In this document: positions 1 through 8,044 of the stretch, in pieces
How the letters are laid out: each line of letters starts with the position of its first letter
Numbering within the stretch: position 1 is the first letter of the stretch
Assembly (NCBI RefSeq): GCF_031455195.1
Contig: NZ_JAVDSH010000004.1
Span: forward strand, 1-64,000
Length of the DNA: 64,000 nucleotides
Source of the DNA: Arthrobacter nitroguajacolicus_D
Lineage (GTDB): Bacteria > Actinomycetota > Actinomycetes > Actinomycetales > Micrococcaceae
Direction: 5' to 3'
The notes under the pieces: model-generated
What the model was told of the DNA's origin: nothing
The model's database searches: none
The model's input: only the letters and a program-made list of their open reading frames with translations
Position numbers and translations under genes: made by a program

Positions 1-734
1 ATCGCGGTATCCAGGTCCGTTTCGACCTCGTCCAGGTACCGCTTGCCGGCACGGCGGCGCAAACGGGTTTCGTCAACATCAACAATCAGGCACGCACCAT
101 CGTTCAGGGTCACAGCCAGCGGCTGCGCACCGCCCATGCCACCACACCCACCAGTCAACGTCAGGGTGCCCGCCAACGGACCCTCATTTGAGCCTTCCGT
201 GGCACCGGCCGCCGCCGGTACCGGGTGAGGACCCGTGTTCTCCCTGGCGGCGGCGAGCTTATTTCCGACCGCAGCGAACGTCTCATACGTGCCCTGCAGG
301 ATGCCCTGCGTACCAATATAGATCCAGGAACCAGCCGTCATCTGGCCGTACATCATCAGGCCCTCGGCCTCCAGGCGGCGGAACTCCGGCCACGTCGCCC
401 AATCCCCCACAAGGTTCGAGTTAGCCAACAACACCCGCGGCGCCCACTCATTGGTCCGGAACACACCCACCGGCTTGCCGGACTGGACCAGGAGGGTCTC
501 GTCCTTTTCCATGGTTTCCAGGGTCCGGGTGATCGCATCGAAAGCGGCCCAAGAACGGACGGCGCGGCCCGTGCCGCCATACACCACCAAGTCATCGGGG
601 CGCTCAGCAACCTCGGGATCCAGGTTATTCATCAGCATCCGCAACGGCGCTTCGGTCTGCCACGACTTGGCAGTAAGTTCAGTACCCCGCGCGGCCTTGA
701 CCGGACGGGCACCAGTAGTGAAATCGGCGGTCAT
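1..734 (-). CDS. hutU: urocanate hydratase, N-terminal part (cut by window edge)
   Basis: Second enzyme of histidine breakdown; hydrates urocanate to imidazolone propionate with a tightly bound NAD+. The first 244 residues are visible and the rest lies left of base 1. Urocanase hallmarks are seen: LTAKSWQTEAPLRMLMNNL (res 20-38), VYGGTGRAVRSW (51-62), LLVQSGKPVGVFRT (81-94), MMYGQMTAGSWIYIG (127-141) and GGMGGAQPLA (198-207). ATG at 734 is preceded by AGGAG. An Ala/Gly/Pro-rich stretch at about res 161-187 looks like an insertion compared with the usual family sequence. It starts 45 bp after the transporter binding-protein gene, so it is probably co-transcribed with it. Confidence 0.96.
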   Translation of the reverse strand, partial: MTADFTTGARPVKAARGTELTAKSWQTEAPLRMLMNNLDPEVAERPDDLVVYGGTGRAVRSWAAFDAITRTLETMEKDETLLVQSGKPVGVFRTNEWAPRVLLANSNLVGDWATWPEFRRLEAEGLMMYGQMTAGSWIYIGTQGILQGTYETFAAVGNKLAAARENTGPHPVPAAAGATEGSNEGPLAGTLTLTGGCGGMGGAQPLAVTLNDGACLIVDVDETRLRRRAGKRYLDEVETDLDTA

Positions 735-778
735 TCTTTACTCCTAAAAAGCCGGTATTCCAGGTAATAACAGTGGGC

Positions 779-1693
779 TTAGCCCAGGTTCTTGTTCTTG
801 AGCCATTCCTTGGCGATTTCGCCGATGTCTTCGAACTTGGCCACGCGGCCGTTCATCTTGATCAGGTCCTCAGTGGTGAGCGCAGCAGATACCTTGTCCA
901 AGGTTTCCTTGACGGTGCCAGTGGACTTCTTCTGGTTGATGACCGGAACGATGTTCTCCGAGAGGAAGAGGTTCTTGTTGTCTTCAAGTGCCACAAGGTT
1001 GTTTTCCGCCAGGGCAGGATCGGTGCTGAAGAGGTCGGCAACCTGGATCTGACCCGAAAGCAGGGCGTTCAGCGTAAGCGGACCGCCGGCGTCGAGCGCT
1101 GAAAATTCCTTGAACTCAAGGTTGTAGACGGACTTCAGCCCGGCCACGCCGTTGAGGCGGGTCTTCCACTCCGGCGGCCCGCCGAGGACGAGGTCCTTGG
1201 CAACGGGCTGGAGGTCCTCGATGGTCTTGAGCTTGTACTGGTCGGCGATTTCCTTCTTGACGGTCAGGACATCCTTGTCCTCCGCCTCGGATGCCGTGAG
1301 CGCAGTCAGGCCGGACGGGATCTTGGTGGCGAGTTCCTTGGTGACGTCCTCGGAAGACACTGCCTTCGTGCCGGAGTCAAGGTACTGCAGGAGGGCTCCG
1401 CCGTACTCGGGCATGAGGTCGATGGAGCCGTCCTTGAGGGCAGGGATGGTGACTTCACGGCTGCCGATGCTCGGCTTCTCGGTGACCTCGACGCCCTTTG
1501 CCTTGAGGGCCTCGGCGTAGATCTTGGCGATCAGCTGGCTCTCCGGGAAGTCCGCAGAGCCGACGATGATGCTGTCACCCGAGGCTCCCGCTGCGGCTGT
1601 GTTGGACGTACTCATGGGGTCCCCGCCGCCGCAGGCGCTCAGGGTGATGGCGGTAACCGCCGCGAGGGTGAAACCGGTCAGGTACTTCTTCAT
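779..1693 (-). CDS. ABC transporter substrate-binding lipoprotein, quaternary-amine/OpuC-ProX type
   Basis: A 304-residue binding protein of the OsmF/ProX/OpuCC family. It has a lipoprotein signal (MKKYLTGFTLAAVTAITL, then lipobox LSAC) followed by a Gly/Ser linker and a fold beginning IIVGSADFPESQLIAKIY. An upstream in-frame start exists (1726), but ATG 1693 has AGGAG in front and begins the signal peptide, so it was chosen. It lies last in the transporter gene set and directly before hutU. Family members bind glycine betaine, choline or related solutes. Hut-linked members of the same transporter class (HutXWV of Sinorhizobium) carry histidine, so the ligand here is inferred to be histidine or urocanate. 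Confidence 0.88.
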   Translation of the reverse strand: MKKYLTGFTLAAVTAITLSACGGGDPMSTSNTAAAGASGDSIIVGSADFPESQLIAKIYAEALKAKGVEVTEKPSIGSREVTIPALKDGSIDLMPEYGGALLQYLDSGTKAVSSEDVTKELATKIPSGLTALTASEAEDKDVLTVKKEIADQYKLKTIEDLQPVAKDLVLGGPPEWKTRLNGVAGLKSVYNLEFKEFSALDAGGPLTLNALLSGQIQVADLFSTDPALAENNLVALEDNKNLFLSENIVPVINQKKSTGTVKETLDKVSAALTTEDLIKMNGRVAKFEDIGEIAKEWLKNKNLG

Positions 1694-1765
1694 GTCAACT
1701 CTCCTGGTTTGGCGCTCACAGGGCATGCGGCGGCCAGATGGGGGGTGTGGTGGGAGGTGAAGCGA

Positions 1766-2482
1766 TTAGACCGTGGCGGGGGTTTTCACGGTCTCGGCTG
1801 CGGGAGCCGACTTGATGGTGCGCCGTGTCAGTCCTGGTGAGACAACCCGGCGGGTGATGAACGCGAGAAGCTGGTCGAAGAACAGGGCCAGCAGGGCAAC
1901 GAGGACGGCGCCGGCAACCATTTGGCTGTAGTCGTTCTGGGCCTTGCCGTCGATCAGAAGACGGCCGAGGCCGCCGAGCGAAATGTATGCGGCGATGGTG
2001 GCCGTCGAGATGATTTGCAGCAGAGCGCTCCGGACACCGGACAAAACCAGCGGAAGTGAGCACGGCAACTGGACATCCGTGAGGATCTTCATGGTGCGGA
2101 AGCCCATGCCTTTGGCAGCGTCGACGGCGGCAGCATCCACTGCGCGCACGCCGGCATAGGTGTTGGTCAGGATGGGCGGCACCGCCAGCAACACCAGCAC
2201 GATGAGGCTCGGCAGGATGTAACCCATCCGGGACGGGAACGCGGGCGAGATCAGCAGGACCAATAAAATGAGCAGGCCGACGCTGGGAAGTGCCCGGAGT
2301 GCGTTGGCCAGTCCTGCGATCATGAACACACCCTTGCCCGTGACGCCGATGTAGATGCCCAGGGGTATGGCGATGACGGCAGCTACGGCCAGTGCGATGA
2401 GGGAGTAGAGGAGGTGCTCGGCGATCAGGGTTGGGATGCCGTCGGCGCCGCTCCAATGTGCCGGGTCGAACAAGTAGTTCAC
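1766..2482 (-). CDS. ABC transporter permease, quaternary-amine type (second permease)
   Basis: A 238-residue inner-membrane subunit with about five hydrophobic segments. It carries the binding-protein-dependent permease core around GLANALRALPSVGLLILLVL and the EAA-type loop DAAKGMGFRTMKILTDVQLP. Translation starts at GTG 2482, overlapping the TGA of the preceding permease (GTGA), which indicates translational coupling. An open frame runs farther upstream, but it lies inside the other permease gene and is not membrane-like. It pairs with the permease at 2479-3129 and the ATPase at 3126-4232. Confidence 0.88.
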   Translation of the reverse strand: MNYLFDPAHWSGADGIPTLIAEHLLYSLIALAVAAVIAIPLGIYIGVTGKGVFMIAGLANALRALPSVGLLILLVLLISPAFPSRMGYILPSLIVLVLLAVPPILTNTYAGVRAVDAAAVDAAKGMGFRTMKILTDVQLPCSLPLVLSGVRSALLQIISTATIAAYISLGGLGRLLIDGKAQNDYSQMVAGAVLVALLALFFDQLLAFITRRVVSPGLTRRTIKSAPAAETVKTPATV

Positions 2483-3129
2483 GATGCCACCACCTTGGGG
2501 GTCCACGGTGTCAGCCACCGGTTGATGAGGATGATCAGCCCGTCCAGGATCATGGCCAGGACCACGCAGAGGACGATGCCCGCGATGATCGGGGTGAAGA
2601 AGCGGAGCTGGAAGCCCTGTGTGAAGAGCGAGCCAAGTTGGGGAATGCCCAGCAGCGCGGCTACGGAAACGAGGCTGACGTTGGAGACGGCGGCAACGCG
2701 CAATCCGGCGCAAATGACCGGGACGCCAACGGGAAGCTCCACCTTCAGGAGGCTCTGGTACCCGCGGTAACCCATGGCCTTGGCAGCCTGCACGGTGTCC
2801 TCGGGAACGGAATCCAGCGCGTCGGCCACTACCCGGACCAGAAGAGCCACGGTGTAGATGGTCAGTGCAGCCACGATGTTGAGCGGATCAAGGATCTTGG
2901 TGCCCAGGACCAGCGGGAGCAACACGAACAAGGCAAGCGAGGGAACCGTGTAGAGCAGCCCCGCCACGCCCACAAGGAGCGGGTAAATGCGGCGGCTCCG
3001 GTGCGCCCACCAGCCAAGGGGCAAGGCAATGAGCAGCCCCAGGATCAGCGGGGTGACGGCCAACAGGACGTGCCAGCCGAGCAGGAACACGATGTTGTCG
3101 AACTGGCGGCCCAGCCATTCAAAGTTCAT
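2479..3129 (-). CDS. ABC transporter permease, quaternary-amine type (first permease)
   Basis: A 216-residue membrane protein with the OpuCB/ProW permease layout: hydrophobic helices such as VLLAVTPLILGLLIALPLGWW, then TVPSLALFVLLPLVLG and the cytoplasmic coupling loop QAAKAMGYRGYQSLLKVELP. Its start codon overlaps the ATPase stop by four bases (3126-3129), and its stop overlaps the start of the next permease. The four transporter genes therefore behave as one coupled unit. Substrate is inferred from the hut context rather than from the sequence. Confidence 0.9.
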   Translation of the reverse strand: MNFEWLGRQFDNIVFLLGWHVLLAVTPLILGLLIALPLGWWAHRSRRIYPLLVGVAGLLYTVPSLALFVLLPLVLGTKILDPLNIVAALTIYTVALLVRVVADALDSVPEDTVQAAKAMGYRGYQSLLKVELPVGVPVICAGLRVAAVSNVSLVSVAALLGIPQLGSLFTQGFQLRFFTPIIAGIVLCVVLAMILDGLIILINRWLTPWTPKVVAS

Positions 3130-4232
3130 CGCGCCGTCTCCAGGTGGGGTTCGGCTTCGATGGCCTTGACCACGTCGGTGGCTGTCACGGTGCCGATCAG
3201 TTCGCCATGCTCATTGACCACCACACCTCGCCGGCTCGGCGAAGAGAGGGCTGCGTCAAGGAGTTGGCGCATGGTGCCGGAGGCCGCTGCAGGAATGCCG
3301 CTGAGGTTCAGGTGTTCGCGCTTCAGCTCACCGGTAACCTGCTCCGGCTGCGCCCACCCGAGCGGCTTCCTGCCGCCGTCGACTACCAACACCCAAGCAC
3401 CCGACGCCTTGGCGCGGGCCTCATCTGCGGAGGCACCAAGCTGGACAACGGCTTCTTCAGCGATGGCCACGGCCCCGGCAGTTTTGGTGAACCCGAGGGA
3501 ACGGTAGCCGCGGTCACGGCCAACGAAATCGGCAACGAATTCGTCCGCGGGCGAGGTAAGCAGCTCGGAAGGCGTAGCCATCTGTGCCAGCTTGCCGCCA
3601 ACACGCATCACGGCCACCTGGTCGCCAAGCTTAAGGGCTTCGTCGATGTCGTGCGTGACCATAATGATGGTCTTGCCGATCTCACGCTGCAAACGAAGGA
3701 ACTCCTCCTGCAGCTGACCGCGAACCACGGGATCCACGGCACTGAAGGGCTCGTCCATCAGCATGAACGCCGGGTCCGAGGCGAGCGCCCTGGCCACGCC
3801 CACGCGCTGCTGCTGGCCACCGGAAAGCTGCCACGGATAGCGCTTGGCGAAGCTGGCGGGGAGGCCCACCCGCTCCATCAGTTCCAGTGCGGTGGTCCGG
3901 GCCTTCTGGCGGCTTTCGCCGAGGAGGACCGGCATGGTGGCAACGTTGTCCACGATTGTTTTGTGCGGGAAGAGCCCGGCGTGCTGGATGACGTAACCAA
4001 TCCGGCGGCGGAGCAACGCTGCGTCCATGCCGGAAGTAGGTTCGTCGTCGAGGTAGATGGTGCCACTGGTGGGTTCGATGAGGCGGTTGATCATCCTCAG
4101 CGAGGTGGTCTTACCGCAGCCGGAGGGACCAACCAGGATGGTCAGCTTTCCGGTGGGCGCTTCCAGATTGAGGCCGTCGACGGCGACAGTACCGTCGGGG
4201 TAGGCCTTGGTGACGTTTTCAAACTTGATCAT
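3126..4232 (-). CDS. ABC transporter ATPase with C-terminal CBS domains, OpuCA/ProV type
   Basis: A 368-residue energy-coupling subunit. It shows Walker A (VGPSGCGKTTS, about res 34-44), the Q-loop (YVIQHAGLFPH), the signature LSGGQQQRVGVARAL and Walker B FMLMDEPFSAVDP. The C-terminal third carries a tandem CBS-like module ending in GVVVNEHGELIGTVTATDVV, typical of osmolyte and amine importers of this class, where CBS domains sense ionic strength or a ligand. The start overlaps the IclR stop by four bases, so the regulator and transporter are translationally linked. Confidence 0.93.
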   Translation of the reverse strand: MIKFENVTKAYPDGTVAVDGLNLEAPTGKLTILVGPSGCGKTTSLRMINRLIEPTSGTIYLDDEPTSGMDAALLRRRIGYVIQHAGLFPHKTIVDNVATMPVLLGESRQKARTTALELMERVGLPASFAKRYPWQLSGGQQQRVGVARALASDPAFMLMDEPFSAVDPVVRGQLQEEFLRLQREIGKTIIMVTHDIDEALKLGDQVAVMRVGGKLAQMATPSELLTSPADEFVADFVGRDRGYRSLGFTKTAGAVAIAEEAVVQLGASADEARAKASGAWVLVVDGGRKPLGWAQPEQVTGELKREHLNLSGIPAAASGTMRQLLDAALSSPSRRGVVVNEHGELIGTVTATDVVKAIEAEPHLETAR

Positions 4233-4915
4233 TTTGCTTCCATGCTTTCCTGGGGTAGCTCATGGTTGTCGGTGTTCAGGGTGAGGATGTTGTCAGCTTC
4301 CTCAACCAGTTGCTGGCCGATCTTGAGGGCCTTCAGCTCATCCACGCGATAGCTGGGAACCACGATGCTCAGTGAAGCCACCGTTCGGCCTCCCATCACC
4401 ACGGGCGCGGCAATGGCCGTAACGTCGTCCTCCACACCGCTGCGAACCACGGCAAAGCCACGCTCGGGCTGTTCGCCCTTGAGTACCTGGCCGGACGCTG
4501 TGCCTTCGAGTGGGATACTCCGCCCGACCCAGCTTGAGTGCCTGATCGAGTGGGTTCCCTCAACGATTGCGATGTAGATTCCCGTGTCCCCCACCCCGGG
4601 AATGCTCAGATAGCAGGACTCGCGCGTTGTTGCCACGAGCCGCTTCATGGCCGGCGTGCACAACGAAACAAGTGATTCCTTGCCGAGCGCGAGCGCACCC
4701 AGCTGGATGATGCTGGCACCCGGACGGAAGTTGCCGCCGTCGTCCCTCGAGACAAAGCCGACGCCTTCAAGGGTGCGCAGAAGGCGAAGAGCCGTGCTGG
4801 GCGAGAGGTCCGCAACCCGTGCGGCGTCACTCAATGCAATGGCTCCCTCGGAGCACACGGCCCCCAAGAGCGCGAGCGCACGCTCTACCGTCCGGGTCGA
4901 AGAATCTGCTGCCAT
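4229..4915 (-). CDS. IclR-family transcriptional regulator of the hut locus
   Basis: A 228-residue protein with the N-terminal winged helix (TVERALALLGAVCSEGAIALSDAARVADLSPSTALRLLRTLE, described in two parts: repeat helix, then recognition helix) and the C-terminal effector domain ending before NTDNHELPQ. ATG 4915 gives the usual IclR beginning (MAADSSTRTVERAL). A GTG at 4960 would add 15 residues but lies inside a 40-bp palindrome, so the shorter form is preferred. It heads the leftward operon and faces the M20/hutF operon. The palindromes between them are likely its operators. Effector unknown; histidine or urocanate are the obvious candidates. Confidence 0.9.
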   Translation of the reverse strand: MAADSSTRTVERALALLGAVCSEGAIALSDAARVADLSPSTALRLLRTLEGVGFVSRDDGGNFRPGASIIQLGALALGKESLVSLCTPAMKRLVATTRESCYLSIPGVGDTGIYIAIVEGTHSIRHSSWVGRSIPLEGTASGQVLKGEQPERGFAVVRSGVEDDVTAIAAPVVMGGRTVASLSIVVPSYRVDELKALKIGQQLVEEADNILTLNTDNHELPQESMEAK

Positions 4916-4952
4916 TGCCTGGCCTGCTTTCAAGTGGTCTGGATCACCATGT

Positions 4953-4992
4953 CTTGCCACTTAGTAAAAACCACTTTTCACAGCATGGCAAG
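4953..4992. promoter_or_regulatory. nested 40-bp palindrome (putative IclR operator, copy 1)
   Basis: Outer arms CTTGCCA (4953-4959) and TGGCAAG (4986-4992) are perfect. Inner arms GTAAAAA (4964-4970) and TTTTCAC (4975-4981) share the same centre (4972.5). The same design recurs inverted at 5101-5140. It covers the region just upstream of the IclR start, so autoregulation is expected. Confidence 0.7.
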
Positions 4993-5031
4993 AGTCTTCG
5001 GTAAATTTCGCGGGATTCCGGGAAATATGTC

Positions 5032-5056
5032 GCGTCACATCACCGTGGTGTGACGC
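5032..5056. promoter_or_regulatory. 25-bp inverted repeat between the two hut operators
   Basis: Arms GCGTCACATCAC (5032-5043) and GTGGTGTGACGC (5045-5056) match at 11 of 12 positions around a single central base. It sits midway between the two nested palindromes and is of a different sequence type, so a second regulator is possible. The TCACA/TGTGA halves point outward, opposite to a CRP/GlxR site. Confidence 0.55.
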
Positions 5057-5100
5057 CGACGTTTCCAGCTCGCTAAATACGGATCACCAGCCACGAAACC

Positions 5101-5140
5101 CTTGCCATGTGATGAAAACTACTTTTTACTTGGTGGCAGT
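5101..5140. promoter_or_regulatory. nested 40-bp palindrome (putative IclR operator, copy 2)
   Basis: This resembles the reverse complement of the 4953-4992 element. It has CTTGCCATG at its left, an inner ATGAAAA (5112-5118) / TTTTTAC (5123-5129) pair and TGGCAG at its right, centred at 5120.5. It lies 20 bp before the GTG start of the M20 gene, just ahead of the Shine-Dalgarno GGAGG. Confidence 0.68.
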
Positions 5141-5160
5141 CGTCAATATCGGAGGAACAC

Positions 5161-6360
5161 GTGGAAACCGTCAATAAGCTCCTTGGGTCCATCAAGGACG
5201 TAGGCCGGGATGGCGTGCGCGGAGGCTACTCCAGGGCCGTATATACAACACCCGAACTCGATCTCCGGGAGTGGTTCAAAGAGCAAGCTACGCAGCGGGG
5301 CCTGGACGTCGAGACGGACCGCAACGGCATCATCTGGGCCTGGTGGGGCGAGCCGCAGGACGGGGCGCTGGTCACAGGAAGCCACCTCGATTCAGTCCCC
5401 GGCGGAGGCGCTTTCGACGGACCCCTCGGCGTCGCTTCCGCACTGGCCGCCGTCGACATCCTCAAAGACCGCGGGCTCCAGCCGCGGCGCTCCTTGGCAG
5501 TCACAGTCTTTCCGGAGGAAGAAGGGTCCCGTTTCGGCGTGGCATGCCTGGGTTCCAGGCTCCTGACGGGTGCGATCGACGTCGACAAGGCGCTGAACCT
5601 CCGCGACGTCAACGGTGACACTTTCGCGGATGTCGCACGGTCCAACGGCCTGGATCCCCAGCATGTCGGCCCTGATCCGGAAGCGATGGCGCGAATCGGT
5701 GACTTTGTGGAACTGCACGTGGAGCAAGGCAAGGGACTGGGGCAGGATGGTCCGGCCATCGCCGTCGGAAGTTCCATCCTGGGTCACGGGCGCTGGAAGA
5801 TCAGCGTCAGCGGACAAGGAAACCACGCGGGCACCACGCTGATGGCAGACCGCGCTGATCCGATGGTAGCTGCAGCCCAGATCGTCCTGGCTGTGCGCGA
5901 CACCGCAGCCAGGCAGCCGGACGCCAGGGCAACGGTGGGCCGCTTGACCCCTGTTCCCGGCGGCACCAACGTGATCGCATCCCGCGTGGACCTGTGGCTT
6001 GATGCCCGCCACCCGGATGACGCCGTAACCGCCCACCTGATTGAGGCAATCTATGCCACAGCGCGGGAAGTCGCCGCAGCTGAAGGTTGCACCGCGAGCC
6101 TCACCGAGGAGTCATACAGCGGGACCGTTCATTTTGACTCGGAACTAAGCCGTCGGATCGGTGGCCTGCTGCCCGGAGCGCCGGTGCTGGCCACGGGTGC
6201 CGGGCATGACGCTGGCGTGCTGGCCGGATACGTACCCTCCGCCATGCTTTTTGTCCGCAATCCCAGCGGTATCTCGCATTCGCCCGAAGAATACGTCGCC
6301 GATGAAGACGCTTCGTCCGGAACCGTTGCCCTCGCGGATGTTTTGGCTGGCCTCCTGTGA
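5161..6360 (+). CDS. M20-family amidohydrolase (allantoate amidohydrolase / N-carbamoyl amino acid hydrolase type) of the hut locus
   Basis: A 399-residue zinc hydrolase. Metal-site motifs visible are GSHLDSVPGGGAFDG (H75, D86), PEEEGSRFG (E119-E121), HVEQG (about 187) and a C-terminal SGISHSPEEY. These match the AllC/hydantoinase-C clade. The GTG start at 5161 has GGAGG in front. The stop overlaps the hutF start (GTGA). Hut pathways that use HutF make N-formylglutamate, which needs a deformylase (HutG). No HutG is visible here, so this enzyme may fill that role. The hydrolase family is clear; the substrate is inference. Confidence 0.85.
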   Translation: METVNKLLGSIKDVGRDGVRGGYSRAVYTTPELDLREWFKEQATQRGLDVETDRNGIIWAWWGEPQDGALVTGSHLDSVPGGGAFDGPLGVASALAAVDILKDRGLQPRRSLAVTVFPEEEGSRFGVACLGSRLLTGAIDVDKALNLRDVNGDTFADVARSNGLDPQHVGPDPEAMARIGDFVELHVEQGKGLGQDGPAIAVGSSILGHGRWKISVSGQGNHAGTTLMADRADPMVAAAQIVLAVRDTAARQPDARATVGRLTPVPGGTNVIASRVDLWLDARHPDDAVTAHLIEAIYATAREVAAAEGCTASLTEESYSGTVHFDSELSRRIGGLLPGAPVLATGAGHDAGVLAGYVPSAMLFVRNPSGISHSPEEYVADEDASSGTVALADVLAGLL

Positions 6361-7712
6361 ACGCGTTCTGGTGTGAAACGGCGATCATCGCGTCCAAGAG
6401 CGGGTCACGGGAGCCCGAGGCCGCTTCTGGAGTGCGCTTGGAAACCCACGACGGACGGATCACCAGTGTCACCGCAGGCACCCAGCCTCAGCCCGGCGAC
6501 AGAAGACTGGAGGGCATCGTCTTCCCGGCAGCTGCCAACGCCCACTCGCACGCCTTCCACAGAGTCCTGCGTGGGCGCACCCATGAAGGGCGTGGGGACT
6601 TCTGGGTGTGGCGGGAGCAGATGTATACGAGCGCTTCGGAGCTGACCCCGGAGAAATACGAAAAGCTTGCGACCGCCGTTTTTGCGGAGATGGTGGTGAC
6701 CGGCTTCAGCAGTGTTGCGGAGTTCCACTACGTCCACCACCAGCCCGATGGTGCGCCTTATCCGGAGCCCCACGCCATGGAATTGGCGCTGGCCCGCGCC
6801 GCCATGGCGGCCGGAATCCGCCTGACCCTTTTGGATACCCTGTACCTGGCCGGCGGAATCGGAACGCCTCTCAGCCCCGAGCAGGCACGGTTCGGAGACT
6901 CGGACGTCCATGCATGGCTGGACCGCCTGGCCTCGCTCCGAGCTGCCATAGCCGGGAGTTTTCCTGCGGATCGCGTGAGCGTCGGGGCTGCCTTGCACTC
7001 GGTGCGGGCGGTCCCCGAGGAGGACCTGAAGGTGGTGGCCACGAAATTGCCGGCAGACATTCCTCTCCACATTCACCTGAGCGAACAACCTGCCGAGAAC
7101 GAGGCTTGCCTTGAAGCGTATGGCACTACCCCTGCTGGCCTCCTGGGGCGTCACGGGCTGTTGACGGGCAGGCTCTCAGCCGTTCACTCCACGCACCTGA
7201 CTCCGGAGGACATCATTTCGCTTGGCGAAGCCGGCACCACCGTGGTGATGTGCCCGAGCACCGAAGCGGACCTCGCAGATGGGATTGGCCCGGCGAGGGA
7301 GCTTTCCGACGCGGGAGCAACGATCGCCCTGGGTACCGACCAGCACGCAGTGATCGATCCATGGACTGAAATGCGGTCCCTTGAACACGGGGAGCGGTTA
7401 GGCAGCGGTCAGCGCGGGAGGTTCTCGCCGCAGGAATTGCTGCGGGCCGCAACCGAAGGAGCAGCCCGTTCCATGGCCACCCCGGTGGCTGGCCCGGTCC
7501 TTGAAGTGGGCGGTGTTTGCGACCTCATGGTCATCGATCCTGCCTCCACGCGCACCGCCGGATCGCGGCCCCTGCAGATGGCATTCAGCGCGACAGCCAG
7601 CGACGTCACCGAGGTGGTCATCGCTGGGGAGCTGCTCGCCTCGAACGGCGTGCACGCACGGCTGGGCAAACCTGGCACCGTGCTGGCGGAGGCGTTGAAG
7701 GACCTCTCCTAG
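6357..7712 (+). CDS. hutF: formimidoylglutamate deiminase
   Basis: A 451-residue amidohydrolase-superfamily enzyme that converts N-formimino-L-glutamate to N-formyl-L-glutamate plus ammonia. Metal ligands and hallmarks are NAHSHAFHRVLRGR, HIHLSEQ, AVHSTHL and the late Asp in LGTDQHAVIDP. Translation starts at GTG 6357 inside the TGA of the M20 gene, a tight operon coupling. Its presence indicates that histidine is degraded through formylglutamate rather than by one-step formiminoglutamase. A strong hairpin follows at 7740-7783. Confidence 0.92.
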   Translation: MNAFWCETAIIASKSGSREPEAASGVRLETHDGRITSVTAGTQPQPGDRRLEGIVFPAAANAHSHAFHRVLRGRTHEGRGDFWVWREQMYTSASELTPEKYEKLATAVFAEMVVTGFSSVAEFHYVHHQPDGAPYPEPHAMELALARAAMAAGIRLTLLDTLYLAGGIGTPLSPEQARFGDSDVHAWLDRLASLRAAIAGSFPADRVSVGAALHSVRAVPEEDLKVVATKLPADIPLHIHLSEQPAENEACLEAYGTTPAGLLGRHGLLTGRLSAVHSTHLTPEDIISLGEAGTTVVMCPSTEADLADGIGPARELSDAGATIALGTDQHAVIDPWTEMRSLEHGERLGSGQRGRFSPQELLRAATEGAARSMATPVAGPVLEVGGVCDLMVIDPASTRTAGSRPLQMAFSATASDVTEVVIAGELLASNGVHARLGKPGTVLAEALKDLS

Positions 7713-7739
7713 CGCTGGCACTCCGGCTGACAAGCGGCC

Positions 7740-7783
7740 GACGGCGGCCCTTGGGTTTGGCACCAGACTCAAGGGCCGCCGTC
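7740..7783 (+). terminator. hairpin terminator after hutF
   Basis: A perfect 14-bp stem, GACGGCGGCCCTTG (7740-7753) with CAAGGGCCGCCGTC (7770-7783), has a 16-base loop and is followed by GTGCTTTGTGTTC. It ends the M20-hutF operon. Confidence 0.8.
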
Positions 7784-8044
7784 GTGCTTTGTGTTCAATT
7801 AGTTGATCCAACAGGAAGGTTTAGCCCCCGAAAATGCCACGCCAGCGCTCACAGGGAACACACAGCTGACAGCCAGAGCCTGTTGCGTTAAGGAAGTGAA
7901 CACAGGTCATCTGACACGGCTTGACTGGAACTTGCGTGATGGGCCGTGCCACACTGTGTAGCGCGAGTGCACCGGCGTCCCCGTCGGAACAGCCGACGAC
8001 GTCCCGCACTGCGATCCCACACCACCATTCCCAAAGGGAGTCCC
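7784..8044. other. non-coding stretch before the sugar transporter
   Basis: Together with the terminator this is a 332-base gap. No ORF with coding character is visible. It should hold the promoter of the downstream transporter. A TTGCGT (7932) / TGTGTA (7955) pair with 17-bp spacing is the best sigma-70-like candidate, and it is weak. AGGGAG precedes the ATG at 8045. Confidence 0.5.

Noticed and set aside
2431..3507. 358-codon open frame on the + strand
   Set aside because: Opposite-strand shadow of the two ABC permeases and the ATPase; low-complexity, charged, with no family pattern.
5032..5056. CRP/GlxR site
   Set aside because: The TCACA and TGTGA halves are in the reverse order and the spacing differs from TGTGA-N6-TCACA.
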